This document shows, one piece after another, positions 50,633 to 60,327 of a stretch of DNA of 64,000 nt. The DNA comes from Diaminobutyricimonas sp. LJ205 (GTDB lineage: Bacteria; Actinomycetota; Actinomycetes; Actinomycetales; Microbacteriaceae): assembly GCF_009755725.1 (NCBI RefSeq), contig NZ_CP046619.1, positions 1,488,001 to 1,552,000 on the forward strand. The letters are read 5' to 3'. The notes beneath the pieces were generated by a model. The model ran no database searches. It was given only the letters and a program-made list of their open reading frames with translations, and was not told where the DNA came from. Position 1 is the stretch's first letter. Every line of letters starts with the position of its first letter. Position numbers and translations under genes: made by a program.

Positions 50633-51642
50633 TGACCCACGTCCTGCGCCGCCAGAGCGGCCCATTCCGAGCCGGCGACCGGGTGCAGCTCACCGGCCCG
50701 AAGAACAAGCTGCATACCATCACCCTCGAAGCCGGCAAGGTCTTCCACACCCACCGGGGGATGCTGAACCACGACGGGATCATCGGGCTCCCGGATGGCT
50801 CGGTGCTCGAGGCATCGAACGGCGACAAGTACCTGGCGCTGCGCCCGCTGCTGAACGACTTCGTCATGTCGATGCCGCGAGGTGCGGCCATCATCTACCC
50901 GAAGGATGCCGCCCAGATCGTCGCCTTCGCCGATATCTTCCCCGGCGCGACCGTCGTCGAGGCGGGCGTCGGCTCGGGGGCGCTGTCCCTGTGGCTGCTG
51001 CGGGCGATCGGTTCGGAAGGTCACCTGCATTCCTTCGAGCGTCGCGAGGAATTCGCGGATGTCGCGCGCGGCAACGTCGGCAGCTTCCTCGGCGCTGACC
51101 CCACCAACTGGGATGTCACCGTCGGTGACCTCGTGGAAGCCCTGCCTGCGACCGTTCAGCCGGGCACCGTCGACCGCGTCGTGCTTGACATGCTCGCCCC
51201 ATGGGAGTGCCTGCCGGTTGTCGCCGACGCCCTCGCGCCCGGCGGCCTGTTGGTCTGTTACGTGGCCACCGTCACCCAGCTGTCCCGCGTCGCCGAGGCG
51301 ATCCGCGGCACCGAACTGTTCACCGACCCCGACCCGTTCGAGACGCTCGTGCGCGGGTGGCACGTCGAGGGCCTGGCCGTTCGGCCGGACCACCGGATGA
51401 TCGGTCACACCGGCTTCCTGGTCACCGCCCGGCGCCTCGCCCCCGGCGCCGTGCTGCCGCAGACCAAGCGTCGCGCGTCGAAGTCCGACTACAGCGATGA
51501 GGATGTTGAACTGTGGACTCCCGGCGCGTTGGGGGAGCGGAGCGCGAGCGACAAGAAGCTCCGCAAGTCCGCGCGTGAGGCTCAGCGCACTGCCGAAAGG
51601 GCGGCCGAGGCGGAGTCATCCGCAAATAGCGACAACAAGTAG
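50632..51642 (+). CDS. trmI: tRNA (adenine-N1)-methyltransferase
   Basis: 336 residues. SAM-dependent enzyme that makes m1A58 in the T loop of tRNAs. The SAM pocket reads VVEAGVGSGALSLWLLRAIG, an N-terminal FRAGDRVQLT domain precedes it, and the catalytic-region DMLAPWECL follows. The C-terminal 60 residues are basic. In many actinobacteria this gene is followed by the mpa/dop/pup/pafA group; here the next gene, 41 bases later, is an FKBP lipoprotein. Confidence 0.93.
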   Translation: MTHVLRRQSGPFRAGDRVQLTGPKNKLHTITLEAGKVFHTHRGMLNHDGIIGLPDGSVLEASNGDKYLALRPLLNDFVMSMPRGAAIIYPKDAAQIVAFADIFPGATVVEAGVGSGALSLWLLRAIGSEGHLHSFERREEFADVARGNVGSFLGADPTNWDVTVGDLVEALPATVQPGTVDRVVLDMLAPWECLPVVADALAPGGLLVCYVATVTQLSRVAEAIRGTELFTDPDPFETLVRGWHVEGLAVRPDHRMIGHTGFLVTARRLAPGAVLPQTKRRASKSDYSDEDVELWTPGALGERSASDKKLRKSAREAQRTAERAAEAESSANSDNK

Positions 51643-51683
51643 AGTTATTCTGCCCGTCCCGCGATCAATCGAAAGAAGGATTC

Positions 51684-52637
51684 GTGCGCAAGACTCCCGC
51701 GCTCGTCGTCGCCGCAGCATTGCTGTCGACCCTGACTGCTTGCACTGCCCAGGCGAATTGCGGGGCTCCGTACCCCTCGGGCACGGCGTCCGAGCTGGTC
51801 TCCGCCAGTGGCTCGGTGGGCAATGCGCCCCGCGTGACCTTCCCGACCCCGCTCTTCACCTCGAGTACCGAGGTCTCGGTCCTCGAGGACGGCGAGGGTC
51901 AGCCGTTGCGCGAAGGACAGGTCGCCGACCTGCAGCTGACGCTGCTGCACGGTGAGACCGGCACCGAGATCACCTCGTCCAGCTACGACGAATCGCAGCC
52001 GATCCGGCGCACCGTCGGTGACCCGGAGGACTTGTTCGGCTCGGCGCTTGAGTGCGCGAAGGTCGGCAGCCGGGTCGTCGCGGCCACGACCGTCGCCGAG
52101 GTCTATGGCGCCGACACCCTCGACCCGCGGCTCGGACTGGCCAACGAGGACACCCTGATCGCCGTCATGGACGTGCAGGACGCCTACCTCGGCCGCGCCA
52201 ACGGAGCCGACCAGCTGGGCAAGCCGGGCTTCCCGGCCGTGGTCACCGCGCCGGACGGAACGCCTGGCGTGACGATCCCGAACTCGGACGCGCCGGACGA
52301 CCTGAAGATCGCCGTCACCAAGCAGGGCGACGGTGAAACGGTCGAAGAAGGCGATGAGGTCATCGTGCATTACTCCGGATTCGTCTGGGAGTCGAGCGCG
52401 GTATTCGACAGCACCTGGGCGACGAAGTCACCGGCGACTCTCACCGCCGAAAGCATCGAGGACAACCCGCAGTCGGGCCTGCCCGCCGGATTCGCCGAGG
52501 CGCTCATCGGGCAGCAGGTCGGCTCCCAGATCGTTGCGGTGGTCCCGCCGGAGTATGGCTACCCAGAGGGCGCCGTACCCGCCATCCCCGCCGGCTCGAC
52601 GATCGTGATGGTCTTCGACATCCTCGGCATCGAGTAG
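51684..52637 (+). CDS. FKBP-type peptidyl-prolyl isomerase lipoprotein
   Basis: 317 residues. Signal peptide with lipobox LTAC (Cys near 20), so anchored outside the membrane. The C-terminal FKBP domain is at about residues 215-317: VEEGDEVIVHYSGFVWESSAVFDSTW, GFAEALIGQQVGSQIVAVVPPEYGY, AIPAGSTIVMVFDILGI. The central domain probably is a degenerate second FKBP domain. It aids folding of exported proteins. Neighbour of pafBC, as in many actinobacteria. Confidence 0.9.
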   Translation: MRKTPALVVAAALLSTLTACTAQANCGAPYPSGTASELVSASGSVGNAPRVTFPTPLFTSSTEVSVLEDGEGQPLREGQVADLQLTLLHGETGTEITSSSYDESQPIRRTVGDPEDLFGSALECAKVGSRVVAATTVAEVYGADTLDPRLGLANEDTLIAVMDVQDAYLGRANGADQLGKPGFPAVVTAPDGTPGVTIPNSDAPDDLKIAVTKQGDGETVEEGDEVIVHYSGFVWESSAVFDSTWATKSPATLTAESIEDNPQSGLPAGFAEALIGQQVGSQIVAVVPPEYGYPEGAVPAIPAGSTIVMVFDILGIE

Positions 52638-52655
52638 GCCGGAGGAGTCCTTGTC

Positions 52656-53639
52656 GTGAGCGCCATCCAACGTGTTCCCGTCGAGGAACGACTGTTCTCG
52701 CTTGTCCTGGCGCTCCTCGCGAGCGACAACGGGCTCACCAAGACCGAGATCCTGTCGACCGTGCAGGGGTATCGGCAGCGGTACTCGCCCGCGGGTGACA
52801 ACTCCAACTTGGAACGTCAGTTCGAGCGCGACAAAGACGACATCCGCGAGCTCGGTGTGCCGCTTGAGACGCTCGACAGCCCGATCGACCCCGGGAACAA
52901 CCAGAACGCTCGCTACCGCATCCCGCGCGGCAATTACGAGCTGCCCGACGACATCACCTTCACTGCTGAGGAAACCGCGCTGCTGAATCTCGCCGCGATG
53001 GTCTGGCGGGAGGGCTCGCTGTCGGACCAGTCGCGACGCGCGCTGATCAAGCTGCGCGGCCTGGGCGTGGAGACCGCCGAACCGGTGCTCGGCTACGCAC
53101 CTCGGGTGCGGGTGCGCGACGCCGCCTTCGAGCCGCTGAACGCCGCCCTCTCGAAACGCGTCGTGGTGAGCTTCGACTACCTGAAGCCGGGCGAGGCCGA
53201 GGCGGGAAAGCGTACCGTGCTGCCACTCGCGCTGGTGCAGCACCAGGGACGCTGGCACCTGTACGCGGAGGACACCGCGAACGGTGCCACCCGCACATAC
53301 CTGTTACGCCGAATCGTCAGCAAGGTGACCACCGGCAAGCCGTTCGACGAGCGCCCCGGCGACCACTCCGCTACCGCGCTGGCCGGTCTAGACGAAGTCT
53401 GGCGCAGCAACGTCGCCGAGCTCCAGGTCGAGGACGGTACGGATGCCGCCACCCGACTGCAGAAGCGGCGCGGCACCGAGCGCACCGACTCCGGGACCCT
53501 GCTGATGCACTTCACCGACCTGAACGTATTCGCCGACGAACTGACCTCGTACGGCCCGGAGGTGCTGGTGCTCTCACCCCCGGAACTCCGTGAAGCCGTC
53601 CGCAGCCGGCTCGTGCTCGTGGCGGTGAAACATGGCTGA
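52656..53639 (+). CDS. pafB: WYL-domain transcription regulator PafB
   Basis: 327 residues. PafB and PafC form the PafBC heterodimeric activator of the LexA-independent DNA-damage response. The N-terminal winged helix is at about 10-80, followed by a WYL-type domain (VVVSFDYLKPGEAEAGKRTV, LPLALVQHQGRWHLYAEDTA). Start GTG 19 bases after the FKBP stop with GGAGG upstream; the stop overlaps pafC by 8 bases. Original naming came from proteasome accessory factor loci. Confidence 0.93.
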   Translation: MSAIQRVPVEERLFSLVLALLASDNGLTKTEILSTVQGYRQRYSPAGDNSNLERQFERDKDDIRELGVPLETLDSPIDPGNNQNARYRIPRGNYELPDDITFTAEETALLNLAAMVWREGSLSDQSRRALIKLRGLGVETAEPVLGYAPRVRVRDAAFEPLNAALSKRVVVSFDYLKPGEAEAGKRTVLPLALVQHQGRWHLYAEDTANGATRTYLLRRIVSKVTTGKPFDERPGDHSATALAGLDEVWRSNVAELQVEDGTDAATRLQKRRGTERTDSGTLLMHFTDLNVFADELTSYGPEVLVLSPPELREAVRSRLVLVAVKHG

Positions 53640-54612
53640 GAAGCGCACTCAGATGCAGGCCCAGGACAAGCTCGCGTTCCTGCTGTCGCTCGTGCCGTAC
53701 CTGATGGACCATGACCGGGTCAGCGTCGCCGAAGCCGCGCGTCACTTCGGGGTCAGCAAGCAGCAGATCCGCGACGCGGTGATGATGCTGGTGGTCAGCG
53801 GCATCCCCGGTGACACCCGCACCTATCAGCCCGAGGACCTGTTCGACATCGCCTGGGACGACTTCGAGGAGCACGACGAGATCGTGCTCACCAATATGGT
53901 CGCGATCGACGAGACTCCGCGGTTCTCGGCCAGGGAGGCGGCCGCCCTGATCGCCGGACTGCAGTACCTGTCCGCGCTGCCCGAGCACGCCGACCGCGCC
54001 GCGATCGCTTCACTCACCGACAAACTGTCCCGCGGGGCATCCGCTCTCCCGGCCGCCGTCGCGGTGGAGGGGTCCACCTCGGACGAGACCATCTCCTTGA
54101 TCCGCCAGGCTGTCGAACAGGGCGTGCAGCTCGGCTTCGACTATCTCAACGCGCGCGGGGAGCGGGAGCGCCGGCGCGTCGACCCGTTACGCGTCGACGC
54201 GGTCGACACCGACTGGTACCTGCGCGGTTGGGACCACACCCGGGAGGCGTTCCGCACCTTCCGGCTGGACCGGATGTCGGCGCCCGAGATCACCGACGAG
54301 CCGATCAACCACCGCAGTGCCGATGTTCCGGTCCCTGACACCCTGTTCGTGGGGTCGAGCGAAGACCTCACCGTGACCATCGACATTGCCCCGTCCGCGC
54401 TGAGTCTTCTCGGCGACTACCTCGACTCGAGCAGTGCCCCGGTCGAGGTTCCAGGCGGACTCCTGCGGGTCACGATCCGGGTGGCGCACTACCACAGCCT
54501 CAAGCGCCTGATTGCGGGAATGCCGGGGCTGGCGACCGTCCTTTCACCGGATGAAGCCCGGGCCGTTGTGCAGGACTGGGCAATGACCGGAGCCGACAGG
54601 TACGCAGAGTAG
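53632..54612 (+). CDS. pafC: WYL-domain transcription regulator PafC
   Basis: 326 residues. Partner of PafB. Winged helix at about 15-80 (VSVAEAARHFGVSKQQIRDA), WYL core at about 150-220 (LGFDYLNARGERERRRVDPL, DTDWYLRGWDHTREAFRTFR). The 8-base overlap with pafB and their fixed order indicate a stoichiometric pair. In mycobacteria PafBC recognises damage promoters carrying a RecA-NDp motif; I saw no such site identified here. Confidence 0.93.
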   Translation: MAEKRTQMQAQDKLAFLLSLVPYLMDHDRVSVAEAARHFGVSKQQIRDAVMMLVVSGIPGDTRTYQPEDLFDIAWDDFEEHDEIVLTNMVAIDETPRFSAREAAALIAGLQYLSALPEHADRAAIASLTDKLSRGASALPAAVAVEGSTSDETISLIRQAVEQGVQLGFDYLNARGERERRRVDPLRVDAVDTDWYLRGWDHTREAFRTFRLDRMSAPEITDEPINHRSADVPVPDTLFVGSSEDLTVTIDIAPSALSLLGDYLDSSSAPVEVPGGLLRVTIRVAHYHSLKRLIAGMPGLATVLSPDEARAVVQDWAMTGADRYAE

Positions 54613-54652
54613 ACTTTTACCATCCCTCAGCACCGAACCGAAGGACGCGCTA

Positions 54653-54871
54653 ATGCTCTCTGGCCTGCAAGGCTGGGAATGGATCATCCTCCTAGTCATC
54701 ATCCTTCTGTTGTTCGGCGCTCCTAAGCTGCCCGCCTTGGCGAAGAGCCTCGGCCAGTCATTCAAGATCCTCAAGTCGGAGGCGAAGTCTGACAAGCAGC
54801 CGAAGGACGAGCAGTCCAAGGACACCGAGGAGCCCCCGGCAACGTCGTCTGAGACGACGCCGAAGCCGTAG
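54653..54871 (+). CDS. tatA: Sec-independent translocase subunit TatA
   Basis: 72 residues. One short N-terminal membrane helix (WIILLVIILLLFGAPKLPAL) with the FGxxKLP hinge, an amphipathic helix (KSLGQSFKILKSEAK) and an acidic tail. TatA forms the export pore for folded twin-arginine proteins. It lies 6 bases before tatC. Confidence 0.95.
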   Translation: MLSGLQGWEWIILLVIILLLFGAPKLPALAKSLGQSFKILKSEAKSDKQPKDEQSKDTEEPPATSSETTPKP

Positions 54872-54876
54872 TCGCC

Positions 54877-55719
54877 GTGGCCGCGCGCGCGAAGCGGGGC
54901 GCGAACCGCGAACGTCGGATGTCGCTTAAGGAACACCTCCTCGAGCTACGGAAGCGGCTGTTCATCTCGGCAATCGCGATCGTCGCTGGAACAGTCATCG
55001 CCTTCATCAGGGTCGGCGAGATTCTGCCCTTCACCAAACTGGGCGACTTCTACATCGCCGGGTGGGTCTGGGCACAGTTACGCGCTCCGGTGCTGCAGAT
55101 CGCCGCCGAACAGGGACGTACAGCCGAGATCAACTACAGCTACATCACCGAGTCCTTCGACATCATGATGGGCATCGCGATCGGCGTCGGTGTGATCATC
55201 ACCAGTCCGATCTGGCTGTACCAGATCTGGGCGTACTTCGCGCCTGCGATGCAGCGCAAGGAGAAGCGCTACACCATCGGCTTCCTCGTGTCGGCGGTGC
55301 CGCTATTCCTCGCCGGCTGCGCAGTCGGATGGTTCATCCTGCCGAACATGGTCGGCCTGATGACCGGGTTCGCACCGATCGAGGACACCACATTCCTGCA
55401 GGCGAAGACCTACCTCGACTTCACACTCAAACTGATCCTCGCGATCGGTATCGCGTTTGTGCTGCCGGTGTTCCTGGTGCTGTTGAACTTCGCCGGCGTG
55501 ATCTCGGCGTTGGCCATCCTCAAGGGCTGGCGGATCGCGATCCTGTTGATCGCGGTGTTCACCGCGCTGGCCACCCCCGCGGCCGACATCGTCAGCATGT
55601 TCATGCTGATGGTGCCGATGATCCTGCTGTACTTCACCGCGTGGGGCATCGCCTGGGTGCATGACCGCCGGGCCAGCAGGCGCAGCGCCGCCCTCGACGC
55701 CGAACTCGCAGGCGCATGA
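54877..55719 (+). CDS. tatC: Sec-independent translocase subunit TatC
   Basis: 280 residues, six membrane helices. TatC binds twin-arginine signal peptides. The N-terminal EHLLELRKRLF motif (with the conserved Glu), the FxxE-type periplasmic loop (TESFDIMMGIAIGVG) and IWAYFAPAM are present. GTG start. It overlaps the helY start by 4 bases (ATGA). Confidence 0.95.
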   Translation: MAARAKRGANRERRMSLKEHLLELRKRLFISAIAIVAGTVIAFIRVGEILPFTKLGDFYIAGWVWAQLRAPVLQIAAEQGRTAEINYSYITESFDIMMGIAIGVGVIITSPIWLYQIWAYFAPAMQRKEKRYTIGFLVSAVPLFLAGCAVGWFILPNMVGLMTGFAPIEDTTFLQAKTYLDFTLKLILAIGIAFVLPVFLVLLNFAGVISALAILKGWRIAILLIAVFTALATPAADIVSMFMLMVPMILLYFTAWGIAWVHDRRASRRSAALDAELAGA

Positions 55720-58154
55720 CGACCGAACTGTCGCCGGCCGAGCGCTACGCGGCATCCCAGGCCCGCCGCGCCAGCGTGCGGCTGCAGGCCTTCCGCGACC
55801 GGCAACGATTCGATCTCGACCCGTTTCAAGAGGCCGCCTGCCAGAGCCTGGACGAGGGCCGCAGCGTGCTGGTCGCCGCGCCGACCGGCGCAGGAAAGAC
55901 CATCGTGGCCGAGTTCGCGGTGTTCCTCGCGATGTTCGAAACCACGGCGAAGGTGTTCTACACGACACCGATGAAGGCGCTCAGCAACCAGAAGTTCAAC
56001 GAGCTGGTCGCCGAGTACGGTGCGGACCAGGTCGGCCTGCTCACCGGGGACACCAACATCAACAGCGGGGCGCGGATCGTCGTAATGACGACCGAGGTGC
56101 TGCGCAACATGCTCTATGCCGACAGCGACCTGCTGCAGAACCTTGAGTACGTGATCATGGACGAGGTGCACTACCTCGCCGACCGGTTCCGCGGCGCCGT
56201 CTGGGAAGAAGTCATCATCCACCTGCCGCAGTCGGTGCGGATGGTGTCGCTCAGCGCGACCGTCTCAAACGCCGAGGAGTTCGGCGACTGGCTGCAGGCC
56301 GTGCGCGGAGACACCGATGTGATCGTCTCCGAGGAACGCCCGGTGCCGCTCGACCAGCACGTGCTGATGCGCACCAAACTGCTCGACCTGTTCGAGACCG
56401 TGCCGGGTCATGCCACCGCCAACCGAGTGAACCCCGAGCTGGTGCAGCTGGCCCGCGGAGGCGGCGGCAGGGCCGAACGCTCTGGCCGGAGACATCCGGC
56501 GGTCCGCGACCGGCGCGGTAACCCGGACCGGATGGACCGGATGGACCGCCCCGAGGTGGTGGCCATGCTCGCGTCGAAGAACCTGTTGCCGGCGATCTTC
56601 TTCATCTTCTCCAGGGCGGGCTGCGACGCGGCCGTCCGTCAGGTGCTGCGCGCTGGAGTCGTGCTCACCGAACGGCATGAGCGTGACGAGATCCGCGCGA
56701 TCGTCGAGGACCGCTGCCGCACCCTGCTCGACGAAGACCTTGCCGTGCTCGGCTACTGGGAATGGTTGGAAGGCCTCGAGCGGGGCGTCGCCGCGCACCA
56801 CGCCGGGATGCTGCCCGCCTTCAAGGAAGTGGTTGAGGAGCTGTTCCAGCGCAAGCTGGTTCGGGCGGTCTTCGCCACCGAGACCCTCGCGCTCGGAATC
56901 AACATGCCCGCCCGGACGGTGGTCCTCGAGAAGCTTGAGAAGTTCAATGGCGAGGCCCGGGTGCCGATCACGCCGGGGGAGTACACCCAGCTGACCGGGC
57001 GCGCCGGCCGCCGCGGTATCGACGTCGAGGGGCACTCGGTGATCCAATGGGTCAGCGGGCTGGACCCGCAGGCGGTCGCGTCGCTGGCCTCGCGGCGCAC
57101 CTACCCGCTGAACTCCAGCTTCCGGCCGACCTACAACATGGCCGTCAACCTGATTGCCCAGTTCGGACGCGAGCGCACCCGCGAGATCCTCGAGTCCTCG
57201 TTCGCGCAGTTTCAGGCAGACCGTTCGGTCGTCGACCTCGCCCGCAAGGTGCGCGAGATAGAGAAGTCGCTCGGCGGATATGAAGAGGCGATGACCTGCC
57301 ACCTCGGCGACTTCCGCGAGTACGCCACGATCCGCCGCGAGCTCACCGATCTTGAACGCAAGGGACAGTCGCGGGCCGACATGTCCAGCCGGGCCGAGCG
57401 GGATCGCCGCCAGCGTCAACTGAACGGGCTCCGCAAGCGGCTCCGGGCGCACCCCTGCCACGGGTGCTCAGACCGGGAGGCGCACGCCCGCTGGGCCGAG
57501 CGGTGGTGGCGGCTGAAGAAGCAGGGTGACCAGCTGACCAGCCAGATCCGCGGCCGCACCGGTGCGGTGGCGAAGGTCTTCGACCGGGTCACCGATGTCC
57601 TGCAAGAGATCGGTTACCTCGTGGTGGCCGAAGACGGCACTGTCGCTCTCAGCCAGCATGGCCGAGTGCTGCGGCGAATTTATGGAGAACGGGACCTGCT
57701 CGTCGCCGAGTGCCTGCGCCGCGAGGTGTGGACCAAGCTCGACGCTCCAGCCCTGGCCGCGATGGCCGCTGCGATCGTCTACGAGCCGCGCCGCGAGGAG
57801 GGCGAACAGAGCGAACGGATGTTGCCGCGCGGACCGTTCCGGGAGGCCCTCGACCGGACGGGCGATCTGTGGGCGCGACTCGACGATCTCGAGCGCGACA
57901 ACCGACTGCCGGGCTCCGAGCCGCTCGGCACCGGGTTGTGCCTGGCCATGTACCGCTGGGCGCAGGGAGCGCCGCTCGACACCGTGCTGCGCGACGCGGA
58001 CCTGGCCGCTGGCGACTTCGTCCGCTGGAGCAAACAGACCATCGACCTGCTCGACCAGCTCTCGGTCGTCGCTGACGGACCGGTCGGCCGCACCGCCCGG
58101 GCAGCGCTCGACGCGATCAGGAGGGGCATTGTCGCGTACAGCAGCGTCGCCTGA
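55716..58154 (+). CDS. helY: SKI2/MTR4-like DEAD-box RNA helicase
   Basis: 812 residues. SF2 helicase of the Ski2-like group, named helY in mycobacteria. Walker A APTGAGKT, DEVHYL, SLSATVSN and the motif VI QLTGRAGRRGID are all present. The C-terminal half contains the DSHCT-type helical domain (MLPRGPFREALDRTGDLWARL). It follows tatC with a 4-base overlap, as in many actinobacteria. It probably acts in RNA processing or turnover. Confidence 0.92.
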   Translation: MTTELSPAERYAASQARRASVRLQAFRDRQRFDLDPFQEAACQSLDEGRSVLVAAPTGAGKTIVAEFAVFLAMFETTAKVFYTTPMKALSNQKFNELVAEYGADQVGLLTGDTNINSGARIVVMTTEVLRNMLYADSDLLQNLEYVIMDEVHYLADRFRGAVWEEVIIHLPQSVRMVSLSATVSNAEEFGDWLQAVRGDTDVIVSEERPVPLDQHVLMRTKLLDLFETVPGHATANRVNPELVQLARGGGGRAERSGRRHPAVRDRRGNPDRMDRMDRPEVVAMLASKNLLPAIFFIFSRAGCDAAVRQVLRAGVVLTERHERDEIRAIVEDRCRTLLDEDLAVLGYWEWLEGLERGVAAHHAGMLPAFKEVVEELFQRKLVRAVFATETLALGINMPARTVVLEKLEKFNGEARVPITPGEYTQLTGRAGRRGIDVEGHSVIQWVSGLDPQAVASLASRRTYPLNSSFRPTYNMAVNLIAQFGRERTREILESSFAQFQADRSVVDLARKVREIEKSLGGYEEAMTCHLGDFREYATIRRELTDLERKGQSRADMSSRAERDRRQRQLNGLRKRLRAHPCHGCSDREAHARWAERWWRLKKQGDQLTSQIRGRTGAVAKVFDRVTDVLQEIGYLVVAEDGTVALSQHGRVLRRIYGERDLLVAECLRREVWTKLDAPALAAMAAAIVYEPRREEGEQSERMLPRGPFREALDRTGDLWARLDDLERDNRLPGSEPLGTGLCLAMYRWAQGAPLDTVLRDADLAAGDFVRWSKQTIDLLDQLSVVADGPVGRTARAALDAIRRGIVAYSSVA

Positions 58155-58182
58155 GGAACAGTCGCTTAGGCTGGATGGCACC

Positions 58183-59790
58183 GTGATCAGCCCCAGCTCC
58201 ACCCGACCCACCCGCCGCCGCCTCCGCATCCAGCTCGGTGTCCGGGGGGAGTTACCGCTCTGGCTAGCGCTAATCGTTGCCGCCGTCGCCGGCCCGGTGC
58301 TTGATGCGGGCTTCCCCGACCTTGGCCTGTGGCCGCTGACTTTCGTCGGTATCGGGCTCGTGCTGATCGCCGTGCGCGGTCAGAACGTGCCGCGGAGCCT
58401 GCTCATCGGTTTCGTCGCCGGTGTCAGCTTCTACGGGATCCACGTCCAGTGGGCGACACTGTTCCTCGGCGTGGTGCCGTGGGCGGCCCTGTCCGTGCTC
58501 GAGGCGCTGTTCTTCGCCCTCGGCACCATGGCGATCGCCCTTGCCTACCGCTGGCTGCCACGCTCGCGCCGAGGCACCCTGGAGCGACTGCTGTTCCTGC
58601 CGGTCGTGGTCGCCGGGTTGTGGACCGCACGAGAAGCATGGGCAAGCGTCTGGCCCTACGGCGGATTCTCCTGGGGCCGAGTGGCCCAGTCGCAGTCGGA
58701 ATCTCCGCTGGCGCCGTTGTTCGCCTGGCTGGGCACGTCAGGCGTGAGCTTCGTCATGGTGCTGTTCGTCGCGATGGTCATCGAGGCGGCCACTCTCCGG
58801 ACCGCGCGGCCCACCGTCCGGCTCATCCCGGCCGCGGTCGTGCTGGTCGCGATGGTCGCAACCCCCGTGTTCCCGGTTGCCGTGCACGACAGCCTCCGCG
58901 TCGGCGCGGTCCAGGGCAACTCGAAGGCCGGCTACTTCGACGTGCGAGACCTGGGCGACAATCTCCGCGACCACGTCGAGGCGACCGAACCGATCCTCGA
59001 CGAGGATCTCGACGTCATCGTCTGGCCGGAGGCGGCATCCGACATCAACCCGCTGGTGTCGACCTCAGCGTCGGACGTGTTCGACCGGATCGCTGACGAA
59101 GCCGGTGTGCCACTCGTGGGCGGCGCGATCACCGAGCGTGACGGCGAACTCTTCAACACCTCGATGCTGTGGCAGCCCGGAGTGGGCCCGACCGACCACT
59201 ACGACAAGAAGCATCCGGTGCCATTTGGTGAATACGTGCCCGATCGCGAGTTCTGGTCCGCGCTGGCCCCGGACCTGATCGGCATGATCGCGCGCGACTA
59301 CACCCCTGGGACCACCGACATGGTCTTCGACCTGGGACCGGCGATCGCCGGCATCAACATCTGTTTCGACATCGTCGACGACCAGATCATGCGGGAATCC
59401 GTCGAGCAGGGCGCCCAGATCATCTTCGCGCAGACCAACAACGCCGACTTCGGACGCACCGACGAGAGTGTGCAGCAGCTGGCCTTCGCGCGGATCCGCG
59501 CCCTCGAACTGGGGCGCAGCGTGGTGAACATCTCCACTGTGGGAACCAGCGCGATCATCGCACCGGATGGCTCGACCATCGACGAGCTGGAGTGGTTTAC
59601 GCGCGACGCGATGGTCGCCGAGGTACCACTCAGTGACACCGAGACTCCCGCGCTCGTGATTGGCCGCCAGCTGGAGTGGCTGGCCGCCGCGGCGGGCGTG
59701 CTCGGTCTCGGTTTCGCCGGCCTATGGCAGGCTCGAGCCCGGCTGGAGCGGAAGGACGCAGACAGCAAGAAGGGCCAGCCCGCAGGCTGA
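58183..59790 (+). CDS. lnt: Apolipoprotein N-acyltransferase
   Basis: 535 residues. An N-terminal membrane part with about six helices is followed by a nitrilase-like periplasmic domain. The Glu-Lys-Cys triad is present: WPEAASD (Glu), KKHPVPFGEY (Lys) and INICFDIVDD (Cys). It transfers an acyl chain to the N-terminal Cys of lipoproteins. The GTG at 58183 is chosen; the longer frame upstream lies inside helY. A hairpin overlaps the stop codon. Confidence 0.93.
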   Translation: MISPSSTRPTRRRLRIQLGVRGELPLWLALIVAAVAGPVLDAGFPDLGLWPLTFVGIGLVLIAVRGQNVPRSLLIGFVAGVSFYGIHVQWATLFLGVVPWAALSVLEALFFALGTMAIALAYRWLPRSRRGTLERLLFLPVVVAGLWTAREAWASVWPYGGFSWGRVAQSQSESPLAPLFAWLGTSGVSFVMVLFVAMVIEAATLRTARPTVRLIPAAVVLVAMVATPVFPVAVHDSLRVGAVQGNSKAGYFDVRDLGDNLRDHVEATEPILDEDLDVIVWPEAASDINPLVSTSASDVFDRIADEAGVPLVGGAITERDGELFNTSMLWQPGVGPTDHYDKKHPVPFGEYVPDREFWSALAPDLIGMIARDYTPGTTDMVFDLGPAIAGINICFDIVDDQIMRESVEQGAQIIFAQTNNADFGRTDESVQQLAFARIRALELGRSVVNISTVGTSAIIAPDGSTIDELEWFTRDAMVAEVPLSDTETPALVIGRQLEWLAAAAGVLGLGFAGLWQARARLERKDADSKKGQPAG

Positions 59791-59796
59791 CCCTTC
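59769..59796 (+). terminator. Terminator overlapping the lnt stop codon
   Basis: GAAGGGCCAGCC (59769-59780), loop CGCA, GGCTGACCCTTC (59785-59796), with one mismatch. It covers the lnt stop codon (59788-59790) and separates lnt from the convergent rbpA. Confidence 0.6.
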
Positions 59797-59825
59797 GGTC
59801 GATTCCGAAATCGGAACGGTGCTGT

Positions 59826-60191
59826 CTACGCGCCGATCTTCTGCTGTCCCCGACGAGCGCGCAGGTACGCCAAGCGCTCCTCAAGAAGTTCCTCGAGCTC
59901 GGGGCGCGTCCGGCGCTCCAGGAGCATGTCCCAGTGCGTACGAGGCGCCTTAGTCTCGGCGGCTTCCGTCTGCACGAGTTCACCCTCGTCGCTGAGCAGT
60001 CGGCCTTCCTGACCGCTCTTCGGCGACTGCCAAACCTCGGGGACCTCCGCCTCAGCGGCAAACATTACTGAGAATGTGGAACCGTCATCGCAACGGTAAA
60101 CACTTCTCTTTCGCGGGGAGAACTCGACGCCTTCTTCGCTCTGCAGGCTCTGTGCGCCCAGTCTCATCCCACGCAAACTGCGATCCGCCAT
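59826..60191 (-). CDS. rbpA: RNA polymerase-binding protein RbpA
   Basis: 121 residues. Actinobacterial transcription factor that binds RNA polymerase and the principal sigma factor and aids open-complex formation. The N-terminal tail (MADRSLRGMRLGAQSLQSEE), the core barrel with a zinc-less YRCDDG loop and the sigma-interaction helix (RTRPELEELLEERLAYLRAR) are all present. The ATG at 60191 has AAGGAGG at 8 bases. Strong lineage marker for Actinobacteria. Confidence 0.95.
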   Translation of the reverse strand: MADRSLRGMRLGAQSLQSEEGVEFSPRKRSVYRCDDGSTFSVMFAAEAEVPEVWQSPKSGQEGRLLSDEGELVQTEAAETKAPRTHWDMLLERRTRPELEELLEERLAYLRARRGQQKIGA

Positions 60192-60327
60192 CGTGTGGCC
60201 TCCTTCTTCGCGATGCAACTCACGAGTATGAACCAAGAAGCTGGGCGTTTCCTTCCCACAGCCACCTAACTCCCTTTGGTTAAGGCTGCCGAGACCTCGG
60301 AATCCCTCGCCCAGCCTGCAGAGAACT

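Noticed and set aside
49885-51408. Long minus-strand extension of the PAC2 gene frame
   Set aside because: Antisense of the HAD and trmI genes with no homology; the real PAC2 start is 49884.
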